A stretch of 64,000 nt of DNA from Limnohabitans sp. MORI2 (GCF_027925025.1 NZ_AP027058.1:744001-808000); one strand, 5' to 3'. Positions 1-9,494 are shown, numbered from the stretch's first letter. Numbers and translations are program-made. The notes: a model not told the origin generated them from the letters alone.

Positions 1-349
1 GCCATTCGTACAGCACGCTCTCCAACACCGCAGGCAAGCCTTGGCCACCGTCATCGGTGGCGGTACACAGCGACGCCCAGCCCGCTTGCCAAAACGCTTG
101 GTACGCGTCCTTGAAGCCGGGGGGCATGGTCACGTTGCCGTCTTTCCATTGCGCGCCCACATGGTCGCCCACAGGGTTGAGCGGTGCAATTTGTTCAGCA
201 ATGAACTTGCCGCTTTCTTCCAAAATTTGGTTCATCAAGTCGGCGTCCACTTCGCCGTAGGGGGCGAGGGCTGCAATGCGTTCTGGCGCGTGCAGCACGT
301 TGTGCAGCACAAACTGAACATCGTCTAAACGGGGTTGGTAGTCGGCCAT
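1..349 (-). CDS. acyl-CoA dehydrogenase, N-terminal part (runs off left edge)
   Basis: The frame reads from an ATG at 349 to the window edge with no stop, giving about 116 residues that begin MADYQPRLDDVQFVLHNVL. This resembles the start of the long (about 590-residue) acyl-CoA dehydrogenases of Burkholderiales, which oxidise an acyl-CoA to the 2-enoyl-CoA with FAD. The N-terminal helical part is visible; the FAD-binding and catalytic glutamate regions lie outside the window. An AAGGA-type ribosome site sits in the end of the upstream livF, only 3 bp away, so it is probably the next gene of the same operon. In this context it could desaturate saturated phenylpropionyl-CoA analogues so that they enter the same beta-oxidation route. 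The substrate is inferred from neighbours only. Confidence 0.75.
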   Translation of the reverse strand, partial: MADYQPRLDDVQFVLHNVLHAPERIAALAPYGEVDADLMNQILEESGKFIAEQIAPLNPVGDHVGAQWKDGNVTMPPGFKDAYQAFWQAGWASLCTATDDGGQGLPAVLESVLYEW

Positions 350-352
350 TTT

Positions 353-1084
353 TTAATCCTTGCGTGCTGCGCCAAGGTAGGTGTCAATCACGCGGCTGTC
401 TTGGGCCAGCTCAGAGGCTACGCCGTGCAAGCTGACTTCGCCCATTTCCAGTACGTAGCCGTAGTCGGCCACGGCCAATGCGGCGCGTGCGTTTTGTTCG
501 ACCAACACAATGGTCACGCCAGTTTTGCGCAGGGTTTCGATGATGGTGAAAATTTCTTTGACGATGAGTGGCGCCAAGCCGAGGCTGGGCTCGTCCAGCA
601 TGAGCACATCAGGGCGCGACATCATGGCGCGACCCACGGCCAACATTTGACGCTCGCCACCCGAGAGTGTGCCCGCTTGTTGCAAGCGGCGTTCTTTGAG
701 GCGGGGGAAGATGTCATACACATCGTCCATGCGCTGACGCCATTGCAGGTTGCCCATGCGCATTTGGCGAAAGCCGCCCAGCTCCAAGTTGTCTTCCACC
801 GTCATCGTGCTGAACAACTCGCGCTTTTCAGGCACCAAGGCAATGCCCATCATCACGCGTTCTTCGAGGGTGAAGTCGCTGATGTCTTCGCCACGGTAAA
901 ACATTTGGCCACGCGTGGGCAGCAAGCCCATGAGGGTGTTGAGTAGGGTGGTTTTGCCTGCGCCGTTGGGGCCAATGACGGTGATCACTTGGCCTTTGTC
1001 GGCGTGCAGGTCGATGCCGTGCAGCACTTCGGCTTTGCCGTAGCCTGCATGGAGGTCTCGGATGTCGAGAAGAGGCGTTGTCAT
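353..1084 (-). CDS. branched-chain/aromatic-acid type ABC transporter ATPase, LivF-like
   Basis: This is a 243-residue ABC ATPase of the LivF class, the second nucleotide-binding subunit of hydrophobic amino acid (HAAT) importers. The Walker A motif GPNGAGKTT lies near residue 40, the signature LSGGERQML near 140, and the Walker B with MLDEPSLGLAP near 160, followed by the H-loop region. It energises import from the cytoplasmic face together with the fused LivM-LivG protein encoded immediately upstream (9 bp gap). HAAT systems placed inside aromatic catabolic operons often carry aromatic acids; CouPSTU of Rhodopseudomonas, for p-coumarate, is a known case. The ligand here is therefore inferred to be a phenylpropenoid rather than leucine. 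Confidence 0.88.
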   Translation of the reverse strand: MTTPLLDIRDLHAGYGKAEVLHGIDLHADKGQVITVIGPNGAGKTTLLNTLMGLLPTRGQMFYRGEDISDFTLEERVMMGIALVPEKRELFSTMTVEDNLELGGFRQMRMGNLQWRQRMDDVYDIFPRLKERRLQQAGTLSGGERQMLAVGRAMMSRPDVLMLDEPSLGLAPLIVKEIFTIIETLRKTGVTIVLVEQNARAALAVADYGYVLEMGEVSLHGVASELAQDSRVIDTYLGAARKD

Positions 1085-1093
1085 GGCCGGTCC

Positions 1094-2848
1094 TTAGTGT
1101 TCGGTGCCCAAGTAGGCGGCGCGCACCACGGGGCTTTCTTGAATTTCTTTGGGCGTGCCTTCGAGCAACAACGTGCCGAATTCCATCACCACCAATTTGT
1201 CACAGACTTGCATCACCAAGTCCATGTCGTGTTCCACCAGCAAGATGCTCACGCCTTCGCTTTGCAGCTGACGGAGCACATCGGCCAAGGCTTGTTTTTC
1301 TTTGTGGCGCAAACCGGCTGCAGGCTCGTCAAGCAGCAGCAGGGCAGGGTCGGCACACAAGGCACGCGCAATTTCCATCAGGCGTTGTTGGCCCATGGCC
1401 AAGTTGCCTGCGGTCTCGTGCATCGTGTGACCAATGCCCACGCGCTCGAGTTGTTGTTGTGCCAATTTGAAGAGGCGTTTTTCTTCTTCGTGGTTGGTGC
1501 CCAACATGCCCGAGAGCACGCCGGTGTGACCACGGCTGTAGCCACCAATCGCCACGTTCTCCAGCACGGTCATGTCGGGGATCATCTTCACGTGCTGGAA
1601 GGTGCGTGCCATGCCGCTGCGCAAAATTTCACGCGAAGGCAAACCGCTGATGGTTTCGCCACGGAACTTCACTGCGCCGGATGTGAGAGGTAACACGCCG
1701 GTGATGAGGTTGAATGTGGTTGACTTGCCCGCACCGTTCGGACCAATGAGGCCGACGATTTGACCTGCATTGATTTGGAAGCGAATGTCGTTGACCGCCA
1801 CCAAGCCACCAAACTGTTTGCGAATGTCTTGCACGTCGAGCAACAGCTCACCGCGTTGGGGCTTGTGTGTTTCAGGCAAGTGGCCGGCATTGGCCCAGTT
1901 CACCTCACGGTCACGGCGAGGCATATAGCGCGCCACCAAAGACCAAATGCCATCGGGCAAGTACTTGAGTACGAGCACCAACAACACACCAAACACAATC
2001 ACTTCGTAGCTGCCGCTGGTGCCAATGAGTTTGGGCAACAGCACTTGCAAGTAGTCGTCCATCAGCTTGATGAGGCCCGCGCCGACGATGGCGCCCCAGA
2101 TGTAGCCCACACCCCCGACCACGGCCATGAACAAATATTCAATGCCCATCTTGAGGCCAAAGGCCGATGGGTTGACCGTGCGCTGAAAGTGCGCCAACAA
2201 CCAGCCCGCCACCGAAGCCAATAATGCCGCCATGACGAAGGCGGTGACTTTGTAGCGGAAGGTGTTGATGCCCATGGCTTCGGCCATTTGTGTGCCGTTC
2301 TTGAGTGAGCGAATGGCGCGGCCTGCACGCGAGTCGAGCAGTTGCGTCATGCACATCGCCGAGGCAAAAAGAATGAGCCACGTCAACACAAAGAAGGGGC
2401 GGCCTTGGCCAATGTCAAAGCCAAACACATTGAGGCTTTGTAAGCCGAGCAAACCGTCGTACTTGCCCAAGGCATCCATATTGCCCATGAGGTAGTACAG
2501 CGACAGCCCCCACGCAATGGTGGCCAATGGCAGGTAGTGACCCGACATGCGCAGCGTGATGACGCCCACCACGAGTGCACTCACAAACGTGAGGCCCAAG
2601 CCCACCCACAAAGTGAGCCAAGGCGACCAACCGAGGTTGAGCGTCATCCAAGCGGTGGTGTAGGCACCAATGCCGACAAACGCGGCTTGACCAAACGACG
2701 TCAAGCCCGACACCCCAGTGAGCAACACCAAACCCATGCAAGTCATGGCATACAGGCCAATGTAGTTGAGTTGGAAAATCCAAAAATCAGGAACAGGCAA
2801 AGCAGCCACCAAAGGCACTGCCGCGAATAAAAGTAGCCAGCGGCGCAT
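1094..2848 (-). CDS. fused ABC permease-ATPase (LivM-LivG fusion)
   Basis: One 584-residue frame joins two subunits that are normally separate. Residues 1 to about 310 form a LivM-type permease with many hydrophobic helices. Residues from about 335 form a LivG-type ATPase with Walker A GPNGAGKSTT (Lys about 375), the LivG-style signature MGQQRLMEIARAL and Walker B LLLDEPAAGL. The start chosen is the ATG at 2848, which has GAGGAG about 7 bases upstream and lies 1 bp beyond the LivH stop; a longer frame begins at 2875 but would overlap livH. The second Liv operon in this window (19107-23689) keeps livM and livG separate, so the fusion is a real difference and not an annotation habit. No frameshift or stop is visible at the junction. 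Confidence 0.9.
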   Translation of the reverse strand: MRRWLLLFAAVPLVAALPVPDFWIFQLNYIGLYAMTCMGLVLLTGVSGLTSFGQAAFVGIGAYTTAWMTLNLGWSPWLTLWVGLGLTFVSALVVGVITLRMSGHYLPLATIAWGLSLYYLMGNMDALGKYDGLLGLQSLNVFGFDIGQGRPFFVLTWLILFASAMCMTQLLDSRAGRAIRSLKNGTQMAEAMGINTFRYKVTAFVMAALLASVAGWLLAHFQRTVNPSAFGLKMGIEYLFMAVVGGVGYIWGAIVGAGLIKLMDDYLQVLLPKLIGTSGSYEVIVFGVLLVLVLKYLPDGIWSLVARYMPRRDREVNWANAGHLPETHKPQRGELLLDVQDIRKQFGGLVAVNDIRFQINAGQIVGLIGPNGAGKSTTFNLITGVLPLTSGAVKFRGETISGLPSREILRSGMARTFQHVKMIPDMTVLENVAIGGYSRGHTGVLSGMLGTNHEEEKRLFKLAQQQLERVGIGHTMHETAGNLAMGQQRLMEIARALCADPALLLLDEPAAGLRHKEKQALADVLRQLQSEGVSILLVEHDMDLVMQVCDKLVVMEFGTLLLEGTPKEIQESPVVRAAYLGTEH

Positions 2849-2849
2849 C

Positions 2850-3890
2850 TCAATGCTCCTCGTCAGAATGACCACTGCTGAGCGAACGCCACAGCAAGAT
2901 GGGCAAGATCATGGTGAACACAATCACCTCTTTGAAAGCGCTTGCCCAGAACGAGCCAAACGATTCGACCACCCCCACAAACAATGCGCCCACCATGGCG
3001 CCGGGGTAGCTCGACAAACCGGCCACTACGGCGGCCACAAAGCCTTTGAGACCGATCAAGAAACCAGAGTCATAAAACACAGTGGTGGTCGGGCCAATCA
3101 ACAAGCCCGACACGGCACCAATGCCCGCAGCCAGCAAGAAGGTGAACTGACCTGCGGCGTGGGTGGAAATGCCCATCAAGCGAGCACCTGTGCGGTTGAC
3201 CGCTGTGGCACGCAAAGCCTTGCCAAACAAAGTGCGTTCAAAAAACACCCACAGTGCCGCAATGAGCAACAAAGCCGTGGTGAAGATGATGACCACTTGG
3301 CCGGTGATGTTCAGGGGGCCGACGCTCCAGCTTTCGGTCAAGAAGCTGGGGTTGCGAAAACCCTCAGCACCGAAGAACAACAAGCCTAAGCCTGTCATGG
3401 CGAAATGCACACCCACCGAAACGATGAGCAAGACCAAAGGCGTGGCTGATTCAAGCGACTGGTAGGCAATGCGATACACCAGTGGGCCAAAGGTCGCGAC
3501 CACGGCAATGCTCAAAAGCGCTTGCACGGGCATGGGGAAATTTTGAGGCGCGGCCCACAGGGTGAAGCACGCAATCAACAAAGGGGGAATGGCCATGACC
3601 ACGCCAGACTTGATGCCATGCATCAAATTGCGGTCATGGTGCCATCGGCTCCAGCATTCCATCAGTGCAGCGAGCACAGCCAGCATCATGAGCAACCACA
3701 CGGTGCCCGGCACTTTGCCTGCTTGCAGCATGGCCATGGTCAACGCACCATAAGCCACAAACTCGCCTTGGGGAATAAAGATGACGCGTGTGACGGTGAA
3801 GACCAAAACCGTGGCAAGCCCTAAGAGGGCATACACCGCGCCGTTGGTGGCACCGTCCAGCATCAGAATGCTGGCGATAGAAAAGTCCAT
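2850..3890 (-). CDS. ABC transporter permease, LivH-like
   Basis: This 346-residue hydrophobic protein has the LivH layout, with an N-terminal region [19 protein letters not shown] and around eight predicted membrane helices. It is longer than typical LivH (about 290) because of an insert of roughly 50 residues near residues 60-115, which contains the charged stretch [11 protein letters not shown] and an extra hydrophobic segment. It should pair with the LivM half of the next gene to form the membrane pore. A terminator-like hairpin at 3903-3935 separates it from the upstream binding-protein gene. The start ATG is at 3890. Substrate as for the operon: probably an aromatic acid. Confidence 0.88.
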   Translation of the reverse strand: MDFSIASILMLDGATNGAVYALLGLATVLVFTVTRVIFIPQGEFVAYGALTMAMLQAGKVPGTVWLLMMLAVLAALMECWSRWHHDRNLMHGIKSGVVMAIPPLLIACFTLWAAPQNFPMPVQALLSIAVVATFGPLVYRIAYQSLESATPLVLLIVSVGVHFAMTGLGLLFFGAEGFRNPSFLTESWSVGPLNITGQVVIIFTTALLLIAALWVFFERTLFGKALRATAVNRTGARLMGISTHAAGQFTFLLAAGIGAVSGLLIGPTTTVFYDSGFLIGLKGFVAAVVAGLSSYPGAMVGALFVGVVESFGSFWASAFKEVIVFTMILPILLWRSLSSGHSDEEH

Positions 3891-3902
3891 GTTGTTTCTC
3901 TT

Positions 3903-3935
3903 AAAAACACCCAGCAGGACCAGCCTGCCGGGTGT
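3903..3935 (-). terminator. intrinsic terminator/attenuator between binding-protein and livH genes
   Basis: The arms at 3907-3918 and 3924-3935 pair over 12 positions with one mismatch around the loop ACCAG. On the minus strand the hairpin is followed directly by TTTTT. It sits between the binding-protein stop (3954) and the livH start (3890). It would end most transcripts after the binding-protein gene and allow partial read-through into the permease genes. The second Liv operon has a comparable hairpin at the same place. Confidence 0.75.
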
Positions 3936-3953
3936 GGGGGTTACTTCAGCGAA

Positions 3954-5087
3954 TTAACGTTCAACCGCGAATTGGCCATCCACCACTTTGAGCATCACAC
4001 CGGTTTCCATGGTGTAGCCCCAGTGGTCGTCTTTGGTCCAGTTCATCACGCCGTGTGCAAACACGGTGCGGCCCATGCCTTCAATGGCATCACGAATGGC
4101 AGCGCGGAACTCAGGTGTGCCGGGCTTGGCTTTTTTCAGGGCCACAGGCAACACTTTTTCCATGGTCACTTGGAAGTCGTAAGCGTGGCCAGCAAACTGG
4201 TTGCGCGACTTAGGACCGTTGGCTGCTTCGAACTTGTTGACGAAGTCCATCGACACTTTTTTGGAGGGGTGGCTGTCAGGCAATTGCTCGGCAATCACAG
4301 CGGGGCCAGAGACCACGAAGGTGCCTTCCACAGCCTTGCCGCCGACGCGCATCAAGTCTTGTGTGGCAGCAGCGTGCGTTTGGTAAATCTTGCCTTTGTA
4401 GCCGCGCTCGACCATGCCGAGTTGAGGCATGGCAGCGCCAGAGCCAGAAGCCACGATCAACACGGCGTCAGGGTTGGCGGCGTTGATCTTCAAGGCTTGG
4501 GGGGTCACGCTGGTGTCGGTGCGTGCAAAGCGCTCAGTGGCGACGATTTTGATGCCCGCTTTGTCCAATTGAGGTGTGATTTCTTTGAGCCATTGCTCGC
4601 CATAGGCGTCGGTGTAGCCCAAGAAACCAATGGTTCTCACACCTTGCTTTTTCATGTGCTCGACCACAGCGTGGCCCATCACAGTGTTGGATTGGGGCAA
4701 GCGGAACAACCACTTGTCTTTGCCAGCGGGCACGCCCACAGGTGAGCCAGCCACTTGCACGGTGCCAGCTTCAGAGGCGATGTCGGTCATGGCAGCAGCC
4801 ACGGCGGTGATACACGAGCCAAAGATCACATCCACTTTGTCTTCGGTCACAAAGCGGCGGGCGTTGGCAGAGCCTTTGCCTGGATCGGTGGCGTCGTCCA
4901 ACACGATGAGGTTGACTTTTTCACCGCCAATGGTTTTGGGGAACAGCTTGAGCTGGTTTTGCATGGGAATGCCCAAGCCAGAGCCGGGGCCTGTGAGCGC
5001 CAAGCTCACGCCGATGTTGATGTCGGCCAAAGCGGCAGAGCATGCGACAGTGGCGGCCAAAGTCACAAGGGTCTTCTTGAAGTTCAT
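3954..5087 (-). CDS. periplasmic substrate-binding protein of HAAT ABC importer (LivK-like)
   Basis: The start chosen is the ATG at 5087, giving 377 residues: MNFKKTLVTLAATVACSAALA is a clear Sec signal peptide and GGAGACAACC precedes the ATG. The frame extends further upstream to 5210, but that part reads like shadow sequence. The mature part has the Peripla_BP_6 fold signature (DINIGVSLALTGPGSGLGIP, then the LIVLDDATDPGKG region). It would deliver the ligand to the LivH/LivMG/LivF complex encoded downstream. It lies directly after the thioesterase gene of a CoA-dependent side-chain degradation operon, so a hydroxycinnamate or related aromatic acid is the likely ligand. The ligand cannot be read from sequence alone. 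Confidence 0.88.
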   Translation of the reverse strand: MNFKKTLVTLAATVACSAALADINIGVSLALTGPGSGLGIPMQNQLKLFPKTIGGEKVNLIVLDDATDPGKGSANARRFVTEDKVDVIFGSCITAVAAAMTDIASEAGTVQVAGSPVGVPAGKDKWLFRLPQSNTVMGHAVVEHMKKQGVRTIGFLGYTDAYGEQWLKEITPQLDKAGIKIVATERFARTDTSVTPQALKINAANPDAVLIVASGSGAAMPQLGMVERGYKGKIYQTHAAATQDLMRVGGKAVEGTFVVSGPAVIAEQLPDSHPSKKVSMDFVNKFEAANGPKSRNQFAGHAYDFQVTMEKVLPVALKKAKPGTPEFRAAIRDAIEGMGRTVFAHGVMNWTKDDHWGYTMETGVMLKVVDGQFAVER

Positions 5088-5131
5088 GGTTGTCTCCTGG
5101 TTATCGTGGTTGAAAAAGTGAAATGAACACA

Positions 5132-5551
5132 TCAAGAGCACAAGGCTTTGATGTCTGCGGGAACGGGAATCGCTTTGATGCGGTCTGGATCTTCTGGGTG
5201 CTTGATGCAAAACGCGCGGGTTTCAAAGCCTTCGCACAACACCGTGTCGCCACGCATGACGACGTGTTTTTGAATGACGACTTTTTCGCGCCACTCATGG
5301 ATGCTGGTGTGCACCTGAATGCGCTCGCCGTAGGTGGCAGGACGCATGAATTTGGTGTTGATCTCCAAGAGCGGCGTGCCAATGATGCCGGTGGTCTTGA
5401 CCAACTCGCGCCAAGTGGGCACGCCACACTTGACGAAGAAGTTCAAGGACGAGGCATCCATCCACTTGGAGTAGTTGGGGAAGAACACGATGCCTGCGGG
5501 GTCGCAGTCACCGAACATGATTTCAACTTCGTAAACAACGGTTTTGCTCAT
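5132..5551 (-). CDS. hotdog acyl-CoA thioesterase, 4-hydroxybenzoyl-CoA thioesterase-like
   Basis: The start is the ATG at 5551 (MSKTVVYEVEIMFGDCDPAG), giving 139 residues, normal for the family. The FGDCDPAGIVFFPNY segment matches the conserved Asp-containing active-site region of 4-hydroxybenzoyl-CoA thioesterases, in which Asp17 of the Pseudomonas enzyme is the catalytic residue. It hydrolyses an aromatic acyl-CoA to the free acid and CoA in the cytoplasm. Placed after ligase, hydratase, dehydrogenase and thiolase genes, it would release hydroxybenzoate or vanillate at the end of side-chain beta-oxidation. That role is inference from the operon; the fold and active-site motif are seen directly. 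Confidence 0.82.
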   Translation of the reverse strand: MSKTVVYEVEIMFGDCDPAGIVFFPNYSKWMDASSLNFFVKCGVPTWRELVKTTGIIGTPLLEINTKFMRPATYGERIQVHTSIHEWREKVVIQKHVVMRGDTVLCEGFETRAFCIKHPEDPDRIKAIPVPADIKALCS

Positions 5552-5561
5552 CGTGTGTCTT

Positions 5562-6326
5562 TCAGCGTGGGGCCATGCGCAAGGCGCCATCCAAACGGAT
5601 GACCTCGCCATTCAGATGTGTGTTGCTCACGATGTGTGAGGCCAGTTGCGCAAACTCTTCGGGCTTGCCCAAACGAGAAGGGAAGGGGATGCTCGCCGCG
5701 AGTGACTGCTGCACAGGTTCTGGCAATGTTTTCATGAGTGGCGTAGCAAACAAGCCGGGTGCGATGGTGCACACGCGAATGCCGTGTTGGGCCAAGTCGC
5801 GGGCCATGGGCAGGGTCATGCCAGCCACGCCTGCTTTGGAGGCACTGTAGGCTTGTTGGCCCACTTGGCCATCAAAGGCGGCGACAGATGCAGTCCACAC
5901 CATCACGCCGCGTTCACCGTCTTCGAGTGGGTCGAGCTTGGCGGCTGCGGCGGCAAACAAACGGGCTGCGTTGTAGGTGCCCACCAAGTTGACATTCACC
6001 ACTTTCATGAAGTCTTCCAGAGGGGCGGCGTTGCCGTCTTTGCCGACCACGCGCTTGGCGGTACCAATGCCCGCAATTTGCATCAAGATGCGCGCAGGGC
6101 CGTGTGCGGCCGCTGCGGTTTCGATGGCTTGGGCCATGCTCTCGGGGTCTGACACGTTGCACGACACAGCCACGCCACCGATGTCTTTGGCCACGCGTTG
6201 TGCGTTGTCTAAGTTGAGGTCGAGCACCGCGACTTTGGCGCCCAAACGGCCTAGTTCACGTGCGGTGGCTTCACCGAGGCCGGAGCCGCCGCCGGTGACC
6301 AATGCTGCTTGTCCTTGAATGTTCAT
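5562..6326 (-). CDS. SDR-family 3-hydroxyacyl-CoA dehydrogenase
   Basis: This 254-residue classical short-chain dehydrogenase has the nucleotide motif [15 protein letters not shown] at residues 12-26, the cofactor-selecting Asp in VLDLNLDN (favouring NAD), and the catalytic Tyr and Lys in AYSASKAG near residue 155. It resembles the type II 3-hydroxyacyl-CoA dehydrogenases (HSD10 class). In this operon it would oxidise a 3-hydroxy-3-arylpropionyl-CoA to the 3-keto thioester. It follows the thiolase gene by 36 bp and precedes the thioesterase by 10 bp. A role in general fatty-acid oxidation is the main alternative. Confidence 0.85.
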   Translation of the reverse strand: MNIQGQAALVTGGGSGLGEATARELGRLGAKVAVLDLNLDNAQRVAKDIGGVAVSCNVSDPESMAQAIETAAAAHGPARILMQIAGIGTAKRVVGKDGNAAPLEDFMKVVNVNLVGTYNAARLFAAAAAKLDPLEDGERGVMVWTASVAAFDGQVGQQAYSASKAGVAGMTLPMARDLAQHGIRVCTIAPGLFATPLMKTLPEPVQQSLAASIPFPSRLGKPEEFAQLASHIVSNTHLNGEVIRLDGALRMAPR

Positions 6327-6362
6327 AAGGGTCTCTTTGAATGATTGTGTTGGCCTGCAGAC

Positions 6363-7610
6363 TTACGCCGCCTCGGGGTTTTCGATGAGCAAGGCAATGC
6401 CCTGGCCACCGCCTACGCAGGCGCTGGAGATGCCATAGCGTTTGCCCGAGCGTTGAAGTTCGCGTGCCAAGGTGATGGTCAAACGCACGCCGGTACAGGC
6501 GAGGGGATGGCCCAAGGCAATCGCGCCGCCGTTGACGTTGAGCTTGGACATGTCCAAGCCGAGTTCTTTACCCACAGCCAAAGTTTGTGCGCCTTGGGCT
6601 TCGTTGATCTCAAAGCGGTCGATTTGGTCGAGCGTGAGGCCGGTGCGCTCCAGCAACAAACGAATGGCCGGTGCGGGGCCAATGCCCATGATCTCGGGCG
6701 GCACGCCCACCGAGGCAGCAGCGACTACGCGAGCCATGGGTTTTTTGTTGTGGGCTTTGGCATACGCGCCAGAGGTCACCACACAAGCGGCAGCTGCATC
6801 GACCAAGGCGGCGCTGTTGCCACCGGTTTGCACGCCACCTTCGTACACGGGCTTGAGTTTGGCCAGCACTTCCACGGGGGAGATGCGTGCGTGCGTGTCC
6901 GCGTTGACTTCGGTGACTTTGCCTTGCAGCTTGATGCCGCGTGCTTTGTAGCCTTCTAGCTCGAACTTCTCGGTGACCACCGGCACGATTTCGCCCGCAT
7001 GGAAACCTGCTTCTTGCGCGGCCACAGCCTTGGCAAATGAGTCGGACGCGAATTGGTCTACCTCTTCGCGGGTGATGTTGTATTTCTTGGCCAAGTTCTC
7101 AGCGGTTTGGATCATGTTGATACCAGCGGCTGGATCTTTGAGCGCTTCCCACATGTAGTCTTTGAAGCCTACGGGTGCGCCGAGCTTGAAGCCGGTGCGG
7201 TGGTCAAACGCGGCAATGGGGTTGCGCGTCATGCTCTCGGTGCCCACCACCAAAGCGGCATCGCAGACGCCGGCTTCGATTTGTTCACCCGCTTGACGGA
7301 ACAGCTCAAAGCCTGTGCCGCAAATGCGCTGCGCCATGATGGCTGGCACTTCTTGGGGTACGCCTGCGTACAGGCCGATGTGGCGGGGCAAGAAGAATTG
7401 GTCGAAGTCGCCAGGGGCCATGTTGCCGGTGATGACTGAGCCAATTTCTGTGGGAGCAATGCCTGCGCGCTTCAAGGCTTCGCGCGCGGCTTTGATGCCG
7501 AGGTCGGTGGGCGAAATGTGGCCGAGTGCACCGCAGTAATCCACCATGGGGGTGCGCACGCCTTCGTGCATCCACACATCTTGGAATGAATTGAAAAATC
7601 CTTTGGACAT
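6363..7610 (-). CDS. thiolase (acetyl-CoA C-acyltransferase)
   Basis: This 415-residue thiolase carries the nucleophilic Cys97 in RICGTGF, the C-terminal GHPLACTG segment and the second active-site Cys in SSACVGGGQG. It would split a 3-keto acyl-CoA with CoA to acetyl-CoA and an acyl-CoA shorter by two carbons. Since it sits between a feruloyl-CoA-synthase-like ligase and an SDR dehydrogenase, the expected substrate is a 3-aryl-3-ketopropionyl-CoA, giving an aroyl-CoA. The N-terminal KGFFNSFQDVWMHEGVRTP is slightly longer than in PhbA-type thiolases. It is clearly different from the second thiolase at 36721-37923. Confidence 0.87.
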   Translation of the reverse strand: MSKGFFNSFQDVWMHEGVRTPMVDYCGALGHISPTDLGIKAAREALKRAGIAPTEIGSVITGNMAPGDFDQFFLPRHIGLYAGVPQEVPAIMAQRICGTGFELFRQAGEQIEAGVCDAALVVGTESMTRNPIAAFDHRTGFKLGAPVGFKDYMWEALKDPAAGINMIQTAENLAKKYNITREEVDQFASDSFAKAVAAQEAGFHAGEIVPVVTEKFELEGYKARGIKLQGKVTEVNADTHARISPVEVLAKLKPVYEGGVQTGGNSAALVDAAAACVVTSGAYAKAHNKKPMARVVAAASVGVPPEIMGIGPAPAIRLLLERTGLTLDQIDRFEINEAQGAQTLAVGKELGLDMSKLNVNGGAIALGHPLACTGVRLTITLARELQRSGKRYGISSACVGGGQGIALLIENPEAA

Positions 7611-7616
7611 ATCTTT

Positions 7617-9473
7617 TTAAGCCTGTGGTTTGAGGATGTAGTGCAAACGGTCTTCGTGCAGCGCGGCCACGGTGTCTGCGCGGTGGTGCAGCACAGAGCG
7701 TTGGTTGATCGAGCCTTTGTCGGTGATCTCACCTTTGTCGATGGTGGGTGGCTCGCTCAGCAAGCACATGCGGGCAATGCGGTTGGCGCTGCCAGTGCTG
7801 GTGGCGGCCAACTCGTTGACCACCTTTTGCATGTGGGCCAACACCGCAGGCGCGGCCAACACATCGGCCAAGGGCGCGGTGTCGGGTAAGCCCGCGAGTT
7901 CGCGCACGCGAGGGGTGGGGAACACCATGGCGCCAATTTCTTTCATGTTCAAGCCGGTCAGCACCACGTCTTGGATGTAGGGTGCGCCTGCGGCAATGAT
8001 CTTGCCGCGCAAAGGGCCCACGCTCACAAAGGTGCCGGTGGCGAGTTTGAAGTCTTCAGCAATTCGGCCATCAAACTTCAGGCCCAAGTGCACATCGGTT
8101 TCGTCAATCCACTTCACCGCGTCACCCGTTTTGAAGAAGCCTTCTTCGTCAAATGCCTCAAAGGTTTCCACAGGCGCACGCCAGTAGCCGGGCGTGATGT
8201 TGGGGCCACGGTAGCGCACCTCAGTTTTGCCTTCCATGTCGATCAGCTTGAGCTCCAGGCCAGGCGTGGGCAGCCCCAAATCGCCAGCGCGCACGTGGGG
8301 GTTGGTGACAAACAAACCAAAGGGACCGGACTCGGTCATCCCTAGGCCCGAGGTCATGACAATGCGTTCGCCAATTTCGCGTTCTTCGCTCTCGTACAAG
8401 CTGTCCCAAATGGGTTGGGCCAGCGCGGCACCGGCGTAAAAGAACATCTTGACGCGCGACAAAAAGTTTTTGCGCAGCGCGTCATCGGTCTTCATGGCAC
8501 TGGCAATGGCTTCGTAACCCGTGGGTACATTGAAGTACACCGTGGGTGCGATCTCGCGCAGGTTGCGCAAAGTCTCGCCAATCAAAGCAGGTGTGGGCTT
8601 GCCGTCGTCAATGTAGAGCGTGCCGCCGTGGTAGATCACCATGCCGAAGTTGTGGTTACCACCAAAAGTGTGGTTCCATGGCAGCCAGTCCACCAGCACC
8701 AAAGGCTTCTCGGCGAGCACAGGCATCGATTGGGTCATTTGCTGCTGGTTGGCGCAGCACATGCGGTTGGTGTTGATGACGGCTTTGGGTAGTTTGGTGG
8801 AGCCACTGGTGAACAAGAATTTCACAATCGTGTCGGGGCCCGTCGCGGCCATGGCTTGGTCCACGGCTTCGGTCGCAGGAATGGCGCACAGCTGTGCAAA
8901 GGGGGTGGTGGATCGGCCTGCCACGTTGCCGCTGTTCATGACCACTTCAATGTCATCGCCCACGGTGGCCGCAATGGCTTTGGCGTAGCGCTCGTCTTGT
9001 GCAAACACCAAACCGGGTGTGACGGTTTTGAGTACGTGCTTGAGTTTGTCGTAGTCCACGCTGACCAGCGAGTAGGGGGGCGACGTGGGCACAAACGGCA
9101 CACCAGCCAACATGCAGCCCAAAGCCATCAAGGCGTGCTCTAAGCTGTTTTCGCTCAAGATGGCCACAGGGCGCTCGGCGTTCAAGCCACGGTCAATCAA
9201 GCCTTGGGCAATGTTGCGTGCCGTGGTCCAAGCCTCTTGGTAGCTCACATGGCGCCAGTCACCAAAGCTGCCATCGGCTTGTTTGACGCGACGTGCAAAC
9301 AAGGTGCGCTCAGGTGCTTCGTGAGCCCAATGGCGCAGACGGTCGGTCATGCGCTCGGGGTAGTTTTGCAGGGCTTGATCAGCTTTGAGGTAGTGCGTGC
9401 CGCTGTCGGCACCGTCGCGCACATTGACGCGTGTGACCCCGAATTGAAGTGGGCGAAATTTAGCGGTTGTCAT
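7617..9473 (-). CDS. feruloyl-CoA synthase-like aryl-CoA ligase
   Basis: This is an AMP-forming acyl-CoA ligase of 618 residues from the ATG at 9473, which has GGAGACAACC in front. The AMP-binding P-loop is FTSGSTKLPKAV (about residue 225) and the A5-type motif is TSGLGMTESGP. The C-terminal end with GEITDKGSINQR is characteristic of the feruloyl-CoA synthase family, which differs from the benzoate-CoA ligase type at 24522. It would activate ferulate, p-coumarate or caffeate to the CoA thioester with ATP. It is followed by a thiolase gene (6 bp) and preceded by a crotonase gene (21 bp). No feruloyl-CoA hydratase-lyase/vanillin dehydrogenase pair is seen nearby, favouring the beta-oxidative route. 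Confidence 0.83.
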   Translation of the reverse strand: MTTAKFRPLQFGVTRVNVRDGADSGTHYLKADQALQNYPERMTDRLRHWAHEAPERTLFARRVKQADGSFGDWRHVSYQEAWTTARNIAQGLIDRGLNAERPVAILSENSLEHALMALGCMLAGVPFVPTSPPYSLVSVDYDKLKHVLKTVTPGLVFAQDERYAKAIAATVGDDIEVVMNSGNVAGRSTTPFAQLCAIPATEAVDQAMAATGPDTIVKFLFTSGSTKLPKAVINTNRMCCANQQQMTQSMPVLAEKPLVLVDWLPWNHTFGGNHNFGMVIYHGGTLYIDDGKPTPALIGETLRNLREIAPTVYFNVPTGYEAIASAMKTDDALRKNFLSRVKMFFYAGAALAQPIWDSLYESEEREIGERIVMTSGLGMTESGPFGLFVTNPHVRAGDLGLPTPGLELKLIDMEGKTEVRYRGPNITPGYWRAPVETFEAFDEEGFFKTGDAVKWIDETDVHLGLKFDGRIAEDFKLATGTFVSVGPLRGKIIAAGAPYIQDVVLTGLNMKEIGAMVFPTPRVRELAGLPDTAPLADVLAAPAVLAHMQKVVNELAATSTGSANRIARMCLLSEPPTIDKGEITDKGSINQRSVLHHRADTVAALHEDRLHYILKPQA

Positions 9474-9494
9474 GGTTGTCTCCTCCAAAGCGGG

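Noticed and set aside
989-1693. Long plus-strand frames opposite the Liv ATPase genes
   Set aside because: They are antisense shadows of the LivF and LivMG genes with His- and Ala-rich composition and no family signature. Similar shadows oppose most genes in the window.
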